From NCBI GenBank assembly GCA_934700345.1, contig CAKUXP010000016.1, positions 1 to 64,000 on the forward strand: 64,000 bases of DNA, given 5' to 3'. Shown piece by piece: positions 51,473 through 60,864 of the stretch (its first letter is position 1; each line of letters begins with the position of its first letter). A model generated the notes under the pieces. The model made no database searches, was not told the origin of the DNA, and worked only from the letters and a program-made list of their open reading frames with translations. Source of the stretch: an uncultured Fibrobacter sp. (lineage in GTDB: Bacteria > Fibrobacterota > Fibrobacteria > Fibrobacterales > Fibrobacteraceae). Position numbers and translations under genes: made by a program.

Positions 51473-52341
51473 AGTTCCGCCGGACCCTTGACGACTGGAC
51501 TCTGTTCGGTTCGATTTTCAACAGGCTCGGACGATTCTTTCTTTCGACGGTTTTTGGCAAACAGCTGTTTCTTTTCTTTCGCGTCATCCATTCGGTTTTT
51601 TCGGAAGGGCGGAATTTACGGACGGATATCCGGAATACTATCCGGCAAATTTACTTTACCGCGGTGGAGGTCTTTCCGGTCCTCTTTATCGTTGCGACAT
51701 TAACGGGAACCGTCACGATAATCGAGGCTCTGACGGTGATGCCGCGTGTCGGGTTTTCGGATGCTTTTGGCGGGCTGATGGTCGTTGTACTTGTCCGCGA
51801 AATAGGTCCGATTCTCACCGCGTTCCTGATTTCGGGTCGTAGCGGTTCTGCGCTGACGACGATGATCGGGACGATGGCCATCAACTCCGAGGTGGACGCT
51901 CTTTCAACGCTTGGCGTAAGCCCTATCCGCTACCTGGTAATGCCGGCGCTTGTCGGCGGGACGCTTTCTATGCTGATAGCGAACATCCTATTCTCGGTAT
52001 CGGGTATCTGCGCAGGCTTCGTCGTGACAAAGCTCATCGTCGCCGTCTCGGGAGATGCCCTGAACCTGCATGTTTCCTGGCATTACCTATCTACATCGAT
52101 CCTGAGCGCCTTGACTGCGACAGATTTTGTCATGGCGATTGTCAAGCCGCTGATGTTCGGAATTATTATTTTCATCAACGCCTGCTATCAAGGTCTGAAC
52201 ATCCGCAAGGACATTCGACAGGTTCCCAAGGCGACTTCTCGCTCTGTCATCTACTCGTTCCTCTTTGTCATTGTCACGGACGTTCTCTTCTCCCTGTTCT
52301 ACATTTTCGATTACGTGAACCGGGTATCGAGGATTATCTGA
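51469..52341 (+). CDS. mlaE: Mla-type phospholipid transport permease
   Basis: Inner-membrane permease of the lipid transporter, 290 residues with about five membrane segments (YFTAVEVFPVLFIVATLTGT, VLVREIGPILTAFLISGRSGSALTTMIGTM, NILFSVSGICAGFVV). GRSGSA and the E-x-D-AL region are family hallmarks. The ATG at 51469 overlaps the engB stop (ATGA). An earlier in-frame start at 51430 is rejected. Confidence 0.93.
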   Translation: MKFRRTLDDWTLFGSIFNRLGRFFLSTVFGKQLFLFFRVIHSVFSEGRNLRTDIRNTIRQIYFTAVEVFPVLFIVATLTGTVTIIEALTVMPRVGFSDAFGGLMVVVLVREIGPILTAFLISGRSGSALTTMIGTMAINSEVDALSTLGVSPIRYLVMPALVGGTLSMLIANILFSVSGICAGFVVTKLIVAVSGDALNLHVSWHYLSTSILSALTATDFVMAIVKPLMFGIIIFINACYQGLNIRKDIRQVPKATSRSVIYSFLFVIVTDVLFSLFYIFDYVNRVSRII

Positions 52342-53120
52342 TGAATCTTTATCAAGGCGAGGCACTCCGTATCGAGAATCTGCATTTTCGCTATGCAGGC
52401 GAAAGGAAAGAGGTCATTTCGGGATTGAACCTTGTACTTGGGCGTGGCGAGACGCTTTGTGTCGCAGGCGCTTCGGGACAGGGAAAGAGCCTTTTGCTCC
52501 GCCTGATCGCCGGTCTGGACGTTCCGACATCCGGGGACTTCTACTATTTCGGGGAACACTTGCCGAAGTCTCTGCACGATCCGCTCGAAGTCGCGCGGCG
52601 CGGCGCAGCGCTCATATTCCAGAATGCCGCGCTGATTTCGAACTTGACTGTCCGCGAGAATGTTTCGATGCCGCTTTACTACCATCATCGGGGGACTTCC
52701 GAGGAAATCGAGAACCGGGCGAGCATGGCGCTTGACCTGATGCGGGTTCGCGGCGAGGAATCCAAGTTCCCGCACACGCTAAGTTCCGGGGTCGCCAAGC
52801 GTGTCGCGATTGCGCGTGCCTGGGCGATGGACCCGAGGCTTCTCCTAATGGACGAGCCTACTGCGGGACTCGACAATTATAACCGGGACATGCTGATTCC
52901 CTTGATCGACAACATGCAGGCGATGTTCAGGACATCCCTGATCCTGGTGACGCACGATCTCTTGATTGCGCGGGAACTTGGCGCGGACCTCTGCTTTCTT
53001 TCGGGAAAGAAGCTGACTCCCCGTCTAAAGTTCGAGGAATGGCTGAAGTCGGATTTACCGATTGCGCATGAAATGTTCCGCAATTTGCGGGAATTTCAGG
53101 ATAAAGCTTTCCATTTCTGA
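52341..53120 (+). CDS. mlaF: Mla-type lipid transport ATPase
   Basis: ABC ATPase for the MlaE permease, 259 residues. Walker A reads AGASGQGKSLL, with GQGKS instead of the usual GSGKS. The Q-loop is IFQNAALISNLTVRENV, the signature LSSGVAKR is a diverged form typical of Mla ATPases, Walker B is LLLMDEPTAGLD, and the switch His is in LVTHD. It starts with a one-base overlap (TGATG) with mlaE. Confidence 0.93.
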   Translation: MNLYQGEALRIENLHFRYAGERKEVISGLNLVLGRGETLCVAGASGQGKSLLLRLIAGLDVPTSGDFYYFGEHLPKSLHDPLEVARRGAALIFQNAALISNLTVRENVSMPLYYHHRGTSEEIENRASMALDLMRVRGEESKFPHTLSSGVAKRVAIARAWAMDPRLLLMDEPTAGLDNYNRDMLIPLIDNMQAMFRTSLILVTHDLLIARELGADLCFLSGKKLTPRLKFEEWLKSDLPIAHEMFRNLREFQDKAFHF

Positions 53121-53181
53121 GGAATAATTTATTTTTCTGCTTGCCTGCCAATTTTTTTGGCGAGATAAGGAGAACCGCTAC

Positions 53182-54147
53182 TTGTTAAAGCCTGTACGGA
53201 AAATCAACTGGATGGATTTGTCCGGCCTGCTGGTCGGTGTTTTCATCACGTTTGCGGTGATGGTTTTCTTGACGGTCCTTTACGCGCGAATGACTTCGGC
53301 TGGCGTGATAGGGATCGAGGAATACAAGCTTTACAGCAATTTTGAAAAGGCTCAGGGACTTCACGCCGGGACGGAAGTGCAGATTAGCGGTGTGCGCATC
53401 GGACATGTCTCGGACATGAAAATCGAAAGTTCGGGTATGGTCCGCATGGAGTTTACCATTCGCCGGGAATTTCAGCCGTGGATTACGGACAAGGCGACAA
53501 TCTTTGCCATCCGCGACCAGAACGTGATTTCGGAGCGAGTCATCAATATCGATGTGCGGAAAGGCGAGGGACGTGTCCTCGAAGATGGCGAACTGATCAC
53601 TGCGGGAAAGGCGCAGGACATCGAAACGGTCCTCGAAACGCTGAACGACGTATTGGGTCGCGTAACGGTCCTGATCAACGAGGTCGATACGCTGGTCGCC
53701 CTGACGATGGATACCGGAACGACAATCGGAGCGCTGCTTGGCTCGAAGGCGATTTACGAAAAGCTGAACATCCAGCTGGATCGCCTGGACCATTTTTCGT
53801 ACGAGGGGACGATTCTTTTGGATAAGGTCAGCAGTTCCTTGCCGGCGATTCTCTATCGGACGGATTCGCTCACCCGGAAGCTTTCGACGATGACAGACGA
53901 ACTGGAAGGGACGCCGAGAAAGATCGACAACGCTTTTATATCGCTCGACGGGGTCTTTGGACGCTTGAACGGGACGATGGATTCGCTTGGCATGGTCGTC
54001 GGGAGCATGAACGCCTTTGTGTCGCAGGGCGAGGAAACGCTCAAGAATGCGGATGACCTGATCGAAGGCGCAGCGAACATGTGGATTTTCAAGCGCTCCA
54101 TGCCTCGGCGCGATTCTGTCCCCTTTGTCGTGGAGGATCCGTGGTGA
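53182..54147 (+). CDS. mlaD: MCE/MlaD-family lipid-binding protein
   Basis: Periplasmic substrate-binding part of the Mla transporter, 321 residues. One N-terminal membrane anchor (LLVGVFITFAVMVFLTVLYA) is followed by the MCE domain (GLHAGTEVQISGVRIGHVSDMKI, then EFQPWITDKATIFAIRD). A long helical C-terminal tail from about residue 150 exceeds that of E. coli MlaD (about 183 residues) and resembles the longer MCE proteins. The start is a TTG at 53182 with AAGGAGA 8 nt upstream. Confidence 0.9.
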   Translation: MLKPVRKINWMDLSGLLVGVFITFAVMVFLTVLYARMTSAGVIGIEEYKLYSNFEKAQGLHAGTEVQISGVRIGHVSDMKIESSGMVRMEFTIRREFQPWITDKATIFAIRDQNVISERVINIDVRKGEGRVLEDGELITAGKAQDIETVLETLNDVLGRVTVLINEVDTLVALTMDTGTTIGALLGSKAIYEKLNIQLDRLDHFSYEGTILLDKVSSSLPAILYRTDSLTRKLSTMTDELEGTPRKIDNAFISLDGVFGRLNGTMDSLGMVVGSMNAFVSQGEETLKNADDLIEGAANMWIFKRSMPRRDSVPFVVEDPW

Positions 54148-54920
54148 TGTGTCGAATCGTTTTTGTCTTGCTGTTCTCGATGTGCGCTTTTGCTGCGGAA
54201 TCCAAGGACTTGGCGTTTCGGGCGGAAAAGGCCCTCAAGACGGGAAAGTTTTCGAAAGCGAATGCGCTCTATGAACGGGCGCTTCTTTCGAGCCGAAAGG
54301 AATCCGATTTGAAATCCGAAGGGAGAATTCTTATCGCGATGGCGAACCTGCGGACACAGAGTCTCGATTTGGAATTTGCGGAGCGGTTGCTTTCTAGTGT
54401 TCGCAAGGCGGAACTCGACACGGTGACGCTTTCCGCCTACTATCTCGCATGGATGGAACTCTTTTTGGAAAGAAAAGACTACGACAAGGTCATCGACATC
54501 AAGTATTCGATGGATGAGAAATTCCTGAAGCGGATTCCGGACGGAATCCTGGGGAACATCCTTTGTGTGTCGGCTGTGGCCTTTGCCGGAAAGGGCGAGG
54601 CTAGGGTTTCCGAGAGCTACCTGAACGATGGCGAGTTGGCTTTTGGCGGAGATGCTCCCGGTACGCTTGCCTTTGCAGCAGCCCGGTCCGCGGGGATCTT
54701 GCAGAAGCCTGAAGCGGATTCGCTGTATGGCGTTGCCCTGGAACGGTCGATTCGGGCGGGGAGACCTTTTATGTCGGCGACAATTCTCTACTATCGGGGA
54801 TTAAACGAAAAGCGACCGCAAATCGCCAAGGATTACTTTGTTCGCAGTGCGAACGCTTTTGAATTGATGGGGCTTCCGAAAAATTCCAGGCGGGCGAAGG
54901 CTCTTGGGGAAAAGCCCTAG
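54147..54920 (+). CDS. Secreted helical-repeat (TPR-like) protein
   Basis: A 257-residue protein with a signal peptide (MCRIVFVLLFSMCAFA). The mature part is built of paired helices reminiscent of tetratricopeptide repeats (LAFRAEKALKTGKFSKANALYERALLSS, then LIAMANLRTQSLDLEFAERLL). Its start overlaps the mlaD stop by one base, so it could be a periplasmic helper of the Mla system; that is inference from position. It ends with a 4-nt tail-to-tail overlap with the opposite-strand gene. Confidence 0.7.
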   Translation: MCRIVFVLLFSMCAFAAESKDLAFRAEKALKTGKFSKANALYERALLSSRKESDLKSEGRILIAMANLRTQSLDLEFAERLLSSVRKAELDTVTLSAYYLAWMELFLERKDYDKVIDIKYSMDEKFLKRIPDGILGNILCVSAVAFAGKGEARVSESYLNDGELAFGGDAPGTLAFAAARSAGILQKPEADSLYGVALERSIRAGRPFMSATILYYRGLNEKRPQIAKDYFVRSANAFELMGLPKNSRRAKALGEKP

Positions 54921-55672
54921 TCTTCCTTTTTCAGCGAAAGCAGCTTGCGATAGGCGATGGACGGGTCGATGGCGTGTTCCGTCAGTTTTTCCAAGATGGA
55001 CTTGATTTCTTCGACTTCGACGGAATCCTTCTTGGTTCGGTGCAGGACGCGCATCGTCTTGGGATAGAGGCTTCCGTGGAGTCCCTTGTTCTGCGGATTC
55101 AGCGCATCGTTTACAAGAACTTCGATGGCCATTTCCGTCTGCATCGCGTTCAGTTCGAAATTGCGGTAGATTGTCTTGATATGTGGGGGAATTGCCGTAT
55201 CGGGATTTGTCGAAAAGCGCCGCATGACTTCCGCTGCTTCCGCATAGTTATGCGTTGGACCGTTAGCGAGCCTTAGCGCCAAGTAGATGGCAAGTTTCCA
55301 GTCGTCTGGATAGACTTGAATGGCCCGCCGCATTACGATGAAATCGGTCGTGTCTTCGGCATCGGTATTGGTGACGCTTCCGATGACGGAATAGGGCGTA
55401 TAGAACAGGGAATCGAGTTCCGTGGAAAGGTTTCCGACATGGGAAAGCCAGGAATAGGATTGCCCTGAAAGATAGCTGTCTCCCAGATCGATAATCCCGT
55501 TGATCCAGAAAAGTCCAGCTGCGGTCACGTTATGCCCGACGGCAATCGCTTTCGCGTAGTTCGCCTTGGGCAGAAATTCTTCTTCTTGTGGCAGGTTGGG
55601 AAGGGGCTTTGCGAAACGAAAGCCAAGGACGATAATCGCAACCGAAAGAAGAATGAGGATAACGTGGCGCAT
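54917..55672 (-). CDS. Membrane-anchored protein of unknown function
   Basis: A 251-residue protein with an N-terminal hydrophobic segment (ILILLSVAIIVLGFRFA) that is an anchor or uncleaved signal, then a helical domain with aromatic-rich SYSWLSHVGNLSTELDSLFYTPYS and YPDDWKLAIYLALRLANG. The last pattern resembles TPR-like repeats. I do not recognise a family. It follows pyrF on the same strand after 15 bp and is probably co-transcribed. Confidence 0.65.
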   Translation of the reverse strand: MRHVILILLSVAIIVLGFRFAKPLPNLPQEEEFLPKANYAKAIAVGHNVTAAGLFWINGIIDLGDSYLSGQSYSWLSHVGNLSTELDSLFYTPYSVIGSVTNTDAEDTTDFIVMRRAIQVYPDDWKLAIYLALRLANGPTHNYAEAAEVMRRFSTNPDTAIPPHIKTIYRNFELNAMQTEMAIEVLVNDALNPQNKGLHGSLYPKTMRVLHRTKKDSVEVEEIKSILEKLTEHAIDPSIAYRKLLSLKKED

Positions 55673-55687
55673 GTGGTTCTCCGGATA

Positions 55688-56560
55688 TCAGCGGATTGCG
55701 TCGGCAAGGGCTTCTAGCGCATCGACGCAGGCCGAGGCGTATTCCGCTTCCTTGCCGGTCCGCTGCCAGGCGAAGTTCAGTCCGCTTGAACTGTTGAGAA
55801 CATGGAACTTGCGCTTGCCGCCACCGTTAGAAATCGCCTCCAAAACGGTCTTTGCATCACCGCCTTGTCCGCCGGGAACTCCCGGAATGGAAACCCCCGG
55901 GATGAGGAATGGAATTTCGTGCTTCGCTGTGGTAAAAAACGCAGTAATCCTTTCAAGTTCTTCGGGATGCGTCGCTCCGACGACCGCGCCCAGGTTGCCG
56001 TTGTCCCATTCGAGAATCTTGCTTGCGACTTTGAAAAATGCGGGTTCGCCGTTTACGGGCATATCCTGAAAGTCCGCTGCGCCCTTGTTGCTTGTACGGA
56101 GAAGCAGATAGACGCCGCTTCCCGTCGGATGCTCTAGGAATGGCCCAACGGAATCCTTTCCCATCCAGGGACTGACCGTGACAGCATCCGCACGATAGAC
56201 GTTGAACGCTGCGTCCGCATAGGCGGAACTCGTCTTGCCGATGTCCCCGCGTTTCGCATCGAGGATGACCGGAATCCCTTCGCCCTTGTAGGCGAGAATC
56301 AGGTCGTGAAGAACTTTCATCCCTTCGATGCTTACGCATTCGTAGTAGGCGCTGTTCGGCTTGACGACTGCCGGAGCGACATTTCGCCTGGCGCATTCTT
56401 CCAGAATGTCCATGTAGAAGAATCGGATTTTTTCTTCGGCGGTTTTCACGCTCGGATGTTTCCGCTCCACGGGCATCAGCGAAAGCTTGGGATCCATGCC
56501 GAGGCAAATCGGGTTCCCGCAGGCCTGGATGCGGGCTTCTAGACGGTCCGAAAACTTCAT
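55688..56560 (-). CDS. pyrF: Orotidine 5'-phosphate decarboxylase, type 2
   Basis: Last step of UMP synthesis. The 290-residue protein is of the type 2 branch, longer than E. coli PyrF. It starts FSDRLEARIQACGNPICLGMD, has the catalytic ILDAKRGDIGKTS loop (Asp and Lys) and AVTVSPWMGKDSV, and the phosphate-binding end FLIPGVSIPGVPGGQGGD. One-base overlap (TGATG) with the methyltransferase gene upstream. Confidence 0.94.
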   Translation of the reverse strand: MKFSDRLEARIQACGNPICLGMDPKLSLMPVERKHPSVKTAEEKIRFFYMDILEECARRNVAPAVVKPNSAYYECVSIEGMKVLHDLILAYKGEGIPVILDAKRGDIGKTSSAYADAAFNVYRADAVTVSPWMGKDSVGPFLEHPTGSGVYLLLRTSNKGAADFQDMPVNGEPAFFKVASKILEWDNGNLGAVVGATHPEELERITAFFTTAKHEIPFLIPGVSIPGVPGGQGGDAKTVLEAISNGGGKRKFHVLNSSSGLNFAWQRTGKEAEYASACVDALEALADAIR

Positions 56561-58065
56561 CAGCCGAGTTCCTTCTGGATTTTCGCCATTTCGTAGGAAA
56601 GGATTCCGTGGGCGACGGCGACGTTCAGAGATTCGAGTTCGCTAGACATCGGGATCTTGACGGTTTCGTCGGAAATGTCGATGAGACGCCGGTTGGTTCC
56701 CGCCCCCTCGTTTCCGACGAGGAACGCTACTTTGCGCAGTTTGCGCGGCTCGATCTCGGAAAGGCTCTGCTTGCCGTGCAGGTCCGTCGCGATGATTGTG
56801 TAGCCGTAGCGGTGAAGTTCGTTGATCGTTTCAATCAGGTCGCGGTCCTTTTCAAACGGGACGCGGAGGAACGTTCCCGACGATCCGCGGACGACTTTCG
56901 GGTTGAACGGATTCACGGAACCTTTTCCAATGACGATTCCCGAAGAGCTGAACCCGAGGCTCGTGCGGAAAATGGCTCCGAGGTTTCCCGGATCTTGTAC
57001 GGCATCGACCAGAGTCAGAATGCTTCGGCTCTTTTCGTAGTTCGGCTTGGTGCTTGCCATCCGGCAGACGGCGAGAATGCCTTGGGGCGTTACGGTCGAG
57101 GAAAGCCTCTGGATCTGGTCCTCTCCGATGATCTTGACGCTTGCCCCGGCTTTGCGAGCTCGGTCAATGAGTTCCTGGAGCGTGGGTAGCGGTTCGTAAA
57201 CATATTCGCCATCTTCGTTCAGGACAGGTTCGTTATTTTCATCGAGCTTCTTCTTTCCGGCAGCGTAAATTCCGATGATCACGTCCTGGTGATTTGCGAC
57301 GATCTCCTCGACGACGCGGACGCCTTCGGCGATAAACTGTCCTTCGCGGGAACGTCCCTTTTCTGTCGTAAGAGCGATCAGCTTGCGGAACCACGGAGGG
57401 TTTGCCCCGGCTTTTTCCGGAAGGATGTCCGGTGAATCCGCATACTGGAGAACCGCCTCTTCGTCGCGAACGACTTCATCGTCATCGACAAGTTTTGTTT
57501 CGGGTTTCTGTCGGAAGATCGGGCGACCGTCCCAAGGTTTACCCCTGTCAAACGATCTGCGTTCATCGCGGTTTCTGCCGAACGGGCGTTCCTTGCGGTC
57601 GAAGCCTCTTTCGTCTCGGTCCCGGAACGATCTCCTTTCTCCGAACGGTCTGCGTTCCCTGTCAAAGGGGCGCTCCCTGTCAAACGATCTGCGTTCATCG
57701 CGGTTTCTGCCGAACGGGCGTTCCTTGCGGTCAAAGCCTCTTTCGTCTCGGTCCCGGAACGATCTCCTTTCCCCGAACGGTCTGCGTTCCCTATCAAAGG
57801 GGCGTTCCCTGTCAAACGGCCTGCGCTCTCCGCGGTCGAAAGGCTTTCGCTCGCGGTTGCCGTCAAAGTTCTTTTCGGCGGATCCGGACTGGCGTTCCTT
57901 GGAACGTTCGAATTCGCGGCGTTCGCTGCGCGTTTCCTGGGCGTCGGGATCGGTGACTTCGGGATGGCGTCCGAAGCCGTGATCGGCGGGGTTGTCGCTT
58001 ACGCCGAATTTTCCTTGAAAAGTCTGCCGGACGACACGTTTTGGATTGTTGTTTTCTTCAGTCAT
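56560..58065 (-). CDS. SpoU/TrmH-family RNA 2'-O-methyltransferase with Arg-rich N-terminal tail
   Basis: A 501-residue protein. Residues from about 235 carry a SpoU methyltransferase (substrate-binding part PPWFRKLIALTTEKGRSREGQFIAEG; knot motifs DPGNLGAIFRTS, FLVGNEGAG and IPMSSELESLNVAVA) like RlmB/TsnR. The first 190 residues are a low-complexity tail rich in Arg, Asp/Glu, Phe and Gly (ERPFDRERRPFGERRSF-type units) with an exact-period 44-residue duplication. The tail resembles RNA-binding disordered regions. The start overlaps the dxs stop as ATGA. The rRNA target is not deducible. Confidence 0.88.
   Translation of the reverse strand: MTEENNNPKRVVRQTFQGKFGVSDNPADHGFGRHPEVTDPDAQETRSERREFERSKERQSGSAEKNFDGNRERKPFDRGERRPFDRERPFDRERRPFGERRSFRDRDERGFDRKERPFGRNRDERRSFDRERPFDRERRPFGERRSFRDRDERGFDRKERPFGRNRDERRSFDRGKPWDGRPIFRQKPETKLVDDDEVVRDEEAVLQYADSPDILPEKAGANPPWFRKLIALTTEKGRSREGQFIAEGVRVVEEIVANHQDVIIGIYAAGKKKLDENNEPVLNEDGEYVYEPLPTLQELIDRARKAGASVKIIGEDQIQRLSSTVTPQGILAVCRMASTKPNYEKSRSILTLVDAVQDPGNLGAIFRTSLGFSSSGIVIGKGSVNPFNPKVVRGSSGTFLRVPFEKDRDLIETINELHRYGYTIIATDLHGKQSLSEIEPRKLRKVAFLVGNEGAGTNRRLIDISDETVKIPMSSELESLNVAVAHGILSYEMAKIQKELG
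57551..57814 (-). repeat. 132-bp tandem duplication in the methyltransferase tail
   Basis: Two adjacent copies starting at 57551 and 57683, 132 bp each and differing at only a few bases. The period keeps the frame and adds 44 residues of Arg/Phe-rich tail. Confidence 0.9.
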
Positions 58066-59933
58066 AGTTCTTTCAGTAGTTTGTTTGCGATGGACGTGCC
58101 GTCAATGCCTAGCATCCGATACAGGTCCGGAATTTTTCCATGTTCGACGAACGCATCGGGCAGCCCGAATCGGAAGAGCCTGCGGTCTTCGATGTCTAGG
58201 TCGGCGAGAAGCTCCGCAATTTCGGAACCATATCCGCCGACGACCGTATTGTCTTCGAGGGTGACGATTGTATGATGCGTGTTGAACAGGTTGCGGTAGT
58301 CTTCCTTGTCAAGCGGCTTCACGAATTTGGCATCTACCAAAGTGGGGTTGAAACCGTGTTCGACAAGAATCTTCGCCGTCTTTTCGAGCTCGTGGAGCAT
58401 AAAGCCCACGCCTAGGAGCAGGATGTCCCGCCCCTGCCGCTTGACTTTGAACTTTCCGAATGGAACCGGCTGGATTTCCTCCGACCGGAGTTCTGCAGAA
58501 AGGGCGGATGCGCGGGGAAAGCGGATAGCGACGGGACCTTCCATGCCGATTGCGGAGGTTATCATGTCGCGAAGATCGTTCTCATCCGATGGGGCCATGA
58601 TGGTCATGCCAGGAATGGAACGCAGGTAGGTAAGGTCAAGGGAACCGTGGTGCGTCGGGCCGTCTGCTCCGACAAGACCCGCCCGATCCAAGATGAAGAC
58701 CACGTGCAGTTTTTGAAGTGCGACGTCGTGGATTATCTGGTCGTAGGCGCGTTGCAGAAACGAAGAGTAGATGGCAACGACGGGAACCAGCCCTCCGCAG
58801 GCAAGGCCCGCTGCAAAAGTTACGGCGTGCTCTTCGGCGATACCTACGTCGATGACCCTCTCCGGGATTTCCTTCGCCATGATGTCGAGACCACAGCCTG
58901 TAGGCATGGCGCCCGTGATTCCTACGATCTTTTCGTTTTTTTTCGCAAGGTCCAGGATGGTGTTTCCGAAAACGCTTGTGAGGGAGGGGAGGGATGGTTT
59001 CGAGGAGATCGGTTTTCCGCTTTTGGGATCGAAAGGTACGGAGGCGTGCCACTTGCTCGGATTTGTCTCGGCGAACTTCATGCCGTGCCCTTTTTCGGTC
59101 ATCACCTGGATGAGGCACGGGCCGGGAATTGACTTGACGCGTTCCAGGGTGGAAATCAGCTCGTTCAGGTCGTGACCGTCGATGGGACCGAAGTAGCGGA
59201 TTCCCAGATCTTCGAAAAACTGTCCCGGTCGGATGGCATTCTTTACGGCTTTTTCGACGCTTTGCAGAAGCGTACGGAAATGGCGCCCGATGATTCCCGG
59301 AATCTTTTGCATCACCCGGTCGATGTCCGCACGGAGCTTGTTGTACTTCGGATCGGAAATCAGGCGGTTCAGGTACTTGGGAAATCCGCCGACATTGGGT
59401 GCAATGCTCATCTTGTTATCGTTCAAGATGATGGTCATGTTCTGTTGGGAAAGTCCCGCATTGTTGAGCGCTTCAAACGCCATACCGCCCGTCATGGAAC
59501 CGTCACCGATGATTGCGACGACGCTGTTGTGCTTGTGAAGTTTGTCCCGGGCTACGGCAAAGCCTAGGGCTGCGGAAATGGAAGTTGATGCGTGTCCGAC
59601 GCCAAAAGCGTCATAGGGACTTTCGGAACGTTTGGGAAAGCCGGAAAGACCGCCTTGTTGCCGGAGCGTCTCGAATTTGTCGAAGCGGCCCGTAAGAAGC
59701 TTGTGCACATAGGCCTGGTGCCCGACATCCCAGACGAGAATGTCTTCGGGGGCGTTGAACACGTAGTGCAGGGCGAGCGTCAGCTCGACTACGCCGAGAC
59801 TCGATGCGAGATGGCCTCCGTGAGCGGCTACCTGGTTGATTATCTTCTCGCGGATTTGGAGAGCCAGGTCGTTCAGTTCCTGGACGGAACATCCCTTGAT
59901 GTCCATCGGCGATTTGATGTCCTTGAGGAACAT
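58062..59933 (-). CDS. dxs: 1-deoxy-D-xylulose-5-phosphate synthase
   Basis: First step of the MEP isoprenoid pathway: pyruvate + glyceraldehyde 3-phosphate gives DXP. The 623-residue transketolase-type enzyme has HVGHQAYVHKLLTGR-like WDVGHQAYVHK, the thiamine-diphosphate motif GDGSMTGGMAFEALNNAG, DVGIAEEHAVTFAAGLACGG and HHGSLDLTYLRSIPGM. All expected motifs are intact. It follows ispA with a one-base overlap, a common pairing. Confidence 0.97.
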   Translation of the reverse strand: MFLKDIKSPMDIKGCSVQELNDLALQIREKIINQVAAHGGHLASSLGVVELTLALHYVFNAPEDILVWDVGHQAYVHKLLTGRFDKFETLRQQGGLSGFPKRSESPYDAFGVGHASTSISAALGFAVARDKLHKHNSVVAIIGDGSMTGGMAFEALNNAGLSQQNMTIILNDNKMSIAPNVGGFPKYLNRLISDPKYNKLRADIDRVMQKIPGIIGRHFRTLLQSVEKAVKNAIRPGQFFEDLGIRYFGPIDGHDLNELISTLERVKSIPGPCLIQVMTEKGHGMKFAETNPSKWHASVPFDPKSGKPISSKPSLPSLTSVFGNTILDLAKKNEKIVGITGAMPTGCGLDIMAKEIPERVIDVGIAEEHAVTFAAGLACGGLVPVVAIYSSFLQRAYDQIIHDVALQKLHVVFILDRAGLVGADGPTHHGSLDLTYLRSIPGMTIMAPSDENDLRDMITSAIGMEGPVAIRFPRASALSAELRSEEIQPVPFGKFKVKRQGRDILLLGVGFMLHELEKTAKILVEHGFNPTLVDAKFVKPLDKEDYRNLFNTHHTIVTLEDNTVVGGYGSEIAELLADLDIEDRRLFRFGLPDAFVEHGKIPDLYRMLGIDGTSIANKLLKEL

Positions 59934-60820
59934 TACTTGACCCGCGTAATGATGAATGCCGCAATTGCCTTGAGGACGGAAGTGTCCCCGTCGATGTCTT
60001 CGAGTTGCTTCAGGGATTCTTCGTAGAGTTCAAGCGCTCTCTTGCGGGATGCTTCAAGACCGACCAGGGCGGGATATGTCGCCTTGCCGCTTGCGATGTC
60101 GGAACCGGCATCCTTTCCTAGTTCCTCGGTCGTGGAAACGATATCGAGAATATCGTCGACTATCTGGAATGCCAATCCGATGGAACGCCCGTAAGCTTCG
60201 ATCTTTTCGATGTCGGAAGCCTTTGCCCCGGCGAGTTGCGCACCGATGACAAGGGACGCTTCGATGAGGGCTGCCGTCTTGTGGTAGTGGATGTAATCGA
60301 CGGTTTCAAGCGAGACGGTTTTCCCTTCGCTGTCGATATCCGTCATCTCTCCACCGATCATGCCGTAGGTGCCAAGCTTGTGAGCGAGGCATTCCATCGC
60401 CTTGGGGTTTTCCGTCTTCGCTATCAGTTCAAACGCGAGGACGCAGAGAGCGTCACCGCTCATGACCGCGGTAGCTTCGCCGAATTGCTTGTGGGCTGTC
60501 TGCTTTCCGCGGCGAAAATCGTCGTTGTCGATGCAGGGAAGATCGTCGTGGATGAGCGAAAAGGTGTGCAAAAATTCAAGCGCGCTCGTCGCATACCAGA
60601 TGCTTTCTCCCTTTCCTTTGAAAAGTTCGAAGGCTGCGTAGGCGAGTCCCGGCCGTAGCCGCTTTCCGCCGGCGAAGACGGAGTAGCGCATCGCCTTGTG
60701 CAGGTTCTTGGGATCATCTGTTTCGGGCGGCAGGTGCTCGCTGAATTTCCGTTCGGCGATTTCCGCTATTTTGGATAGATACTTGCGGGCGATGTCCGCT
60801 TCGGTTTGGAGATTTTGCAT
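59933..60820 (-). CDS. ispA: Polyprenyl diphosphate synthase (farnesyl/geranylgeranyl type)
   Basis: Condenses IPP with allylic diphosphates to make FPP or GGPP. 295 residues with the first aspartate motif DDLPCIDND (DDxxxxD, with the two-residue insertion of bacterial IspA enzymes), GKRLRPGL, the second motif QIVDDILD, and a GGEMTDIDSEG loop. It is paired with dxs downstream, supplying the same isoprenoid pathway that feeds undecaprenyl carriers and quinones. Chain length cannot be assigned precisely. Confidence 0.94.
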   Translation of the reverse strand: MQNLQTEADIARKYLSKIAEIAERKFSEHLPPETDDPKNLHKAMRYSVFAGGKRLRPGLAYAAFELFKGKGESIWYATSALEFLHTFSLIHDDLPCIDNDDFRRGKQTAHKQFGEATAVMSGDALCVLAFELIAKTENPKAMECLAHKLGTYGMIGGEMTDIDSEGKTVSLETVDYIHYHKTAALIEASLVIGAQLAGAKASDIEKIEAYGRSIGLAFQIVDDILDIVSTTEELGKDAGSDIASGKATYPALVGLEASRKRALELYEESLKQLEDIDGDTSVLKAIAAFIITRVK

Positions 60821-60825
60821 ATGCC

Positions 60826-60833
60826 CAAAGATA
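60826..60833 (-). promoter_or_regulatory. Putative -7 box of ispA-dxs
   Basis: TATCTTTG on the minus strand, an exact match to the FCB-type TAnnTTTG element, ends 5 nt before the ispA ATG; no Shine-Dalgarno sequence is present. Confidence 0.5.
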
Positions 60834-60864
60834 TTTAATTTATGGCTCGGGAAAAGGAATCAAG

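Noticed and set aside
53147..53161. GCCAA-TTTTT-TTGGC hairpin between mlaF and mlaD
   Set aside because: The stem is only 5 bp, the T-run is in the loop and not after the stem; mlaD is probably co-transcribed.
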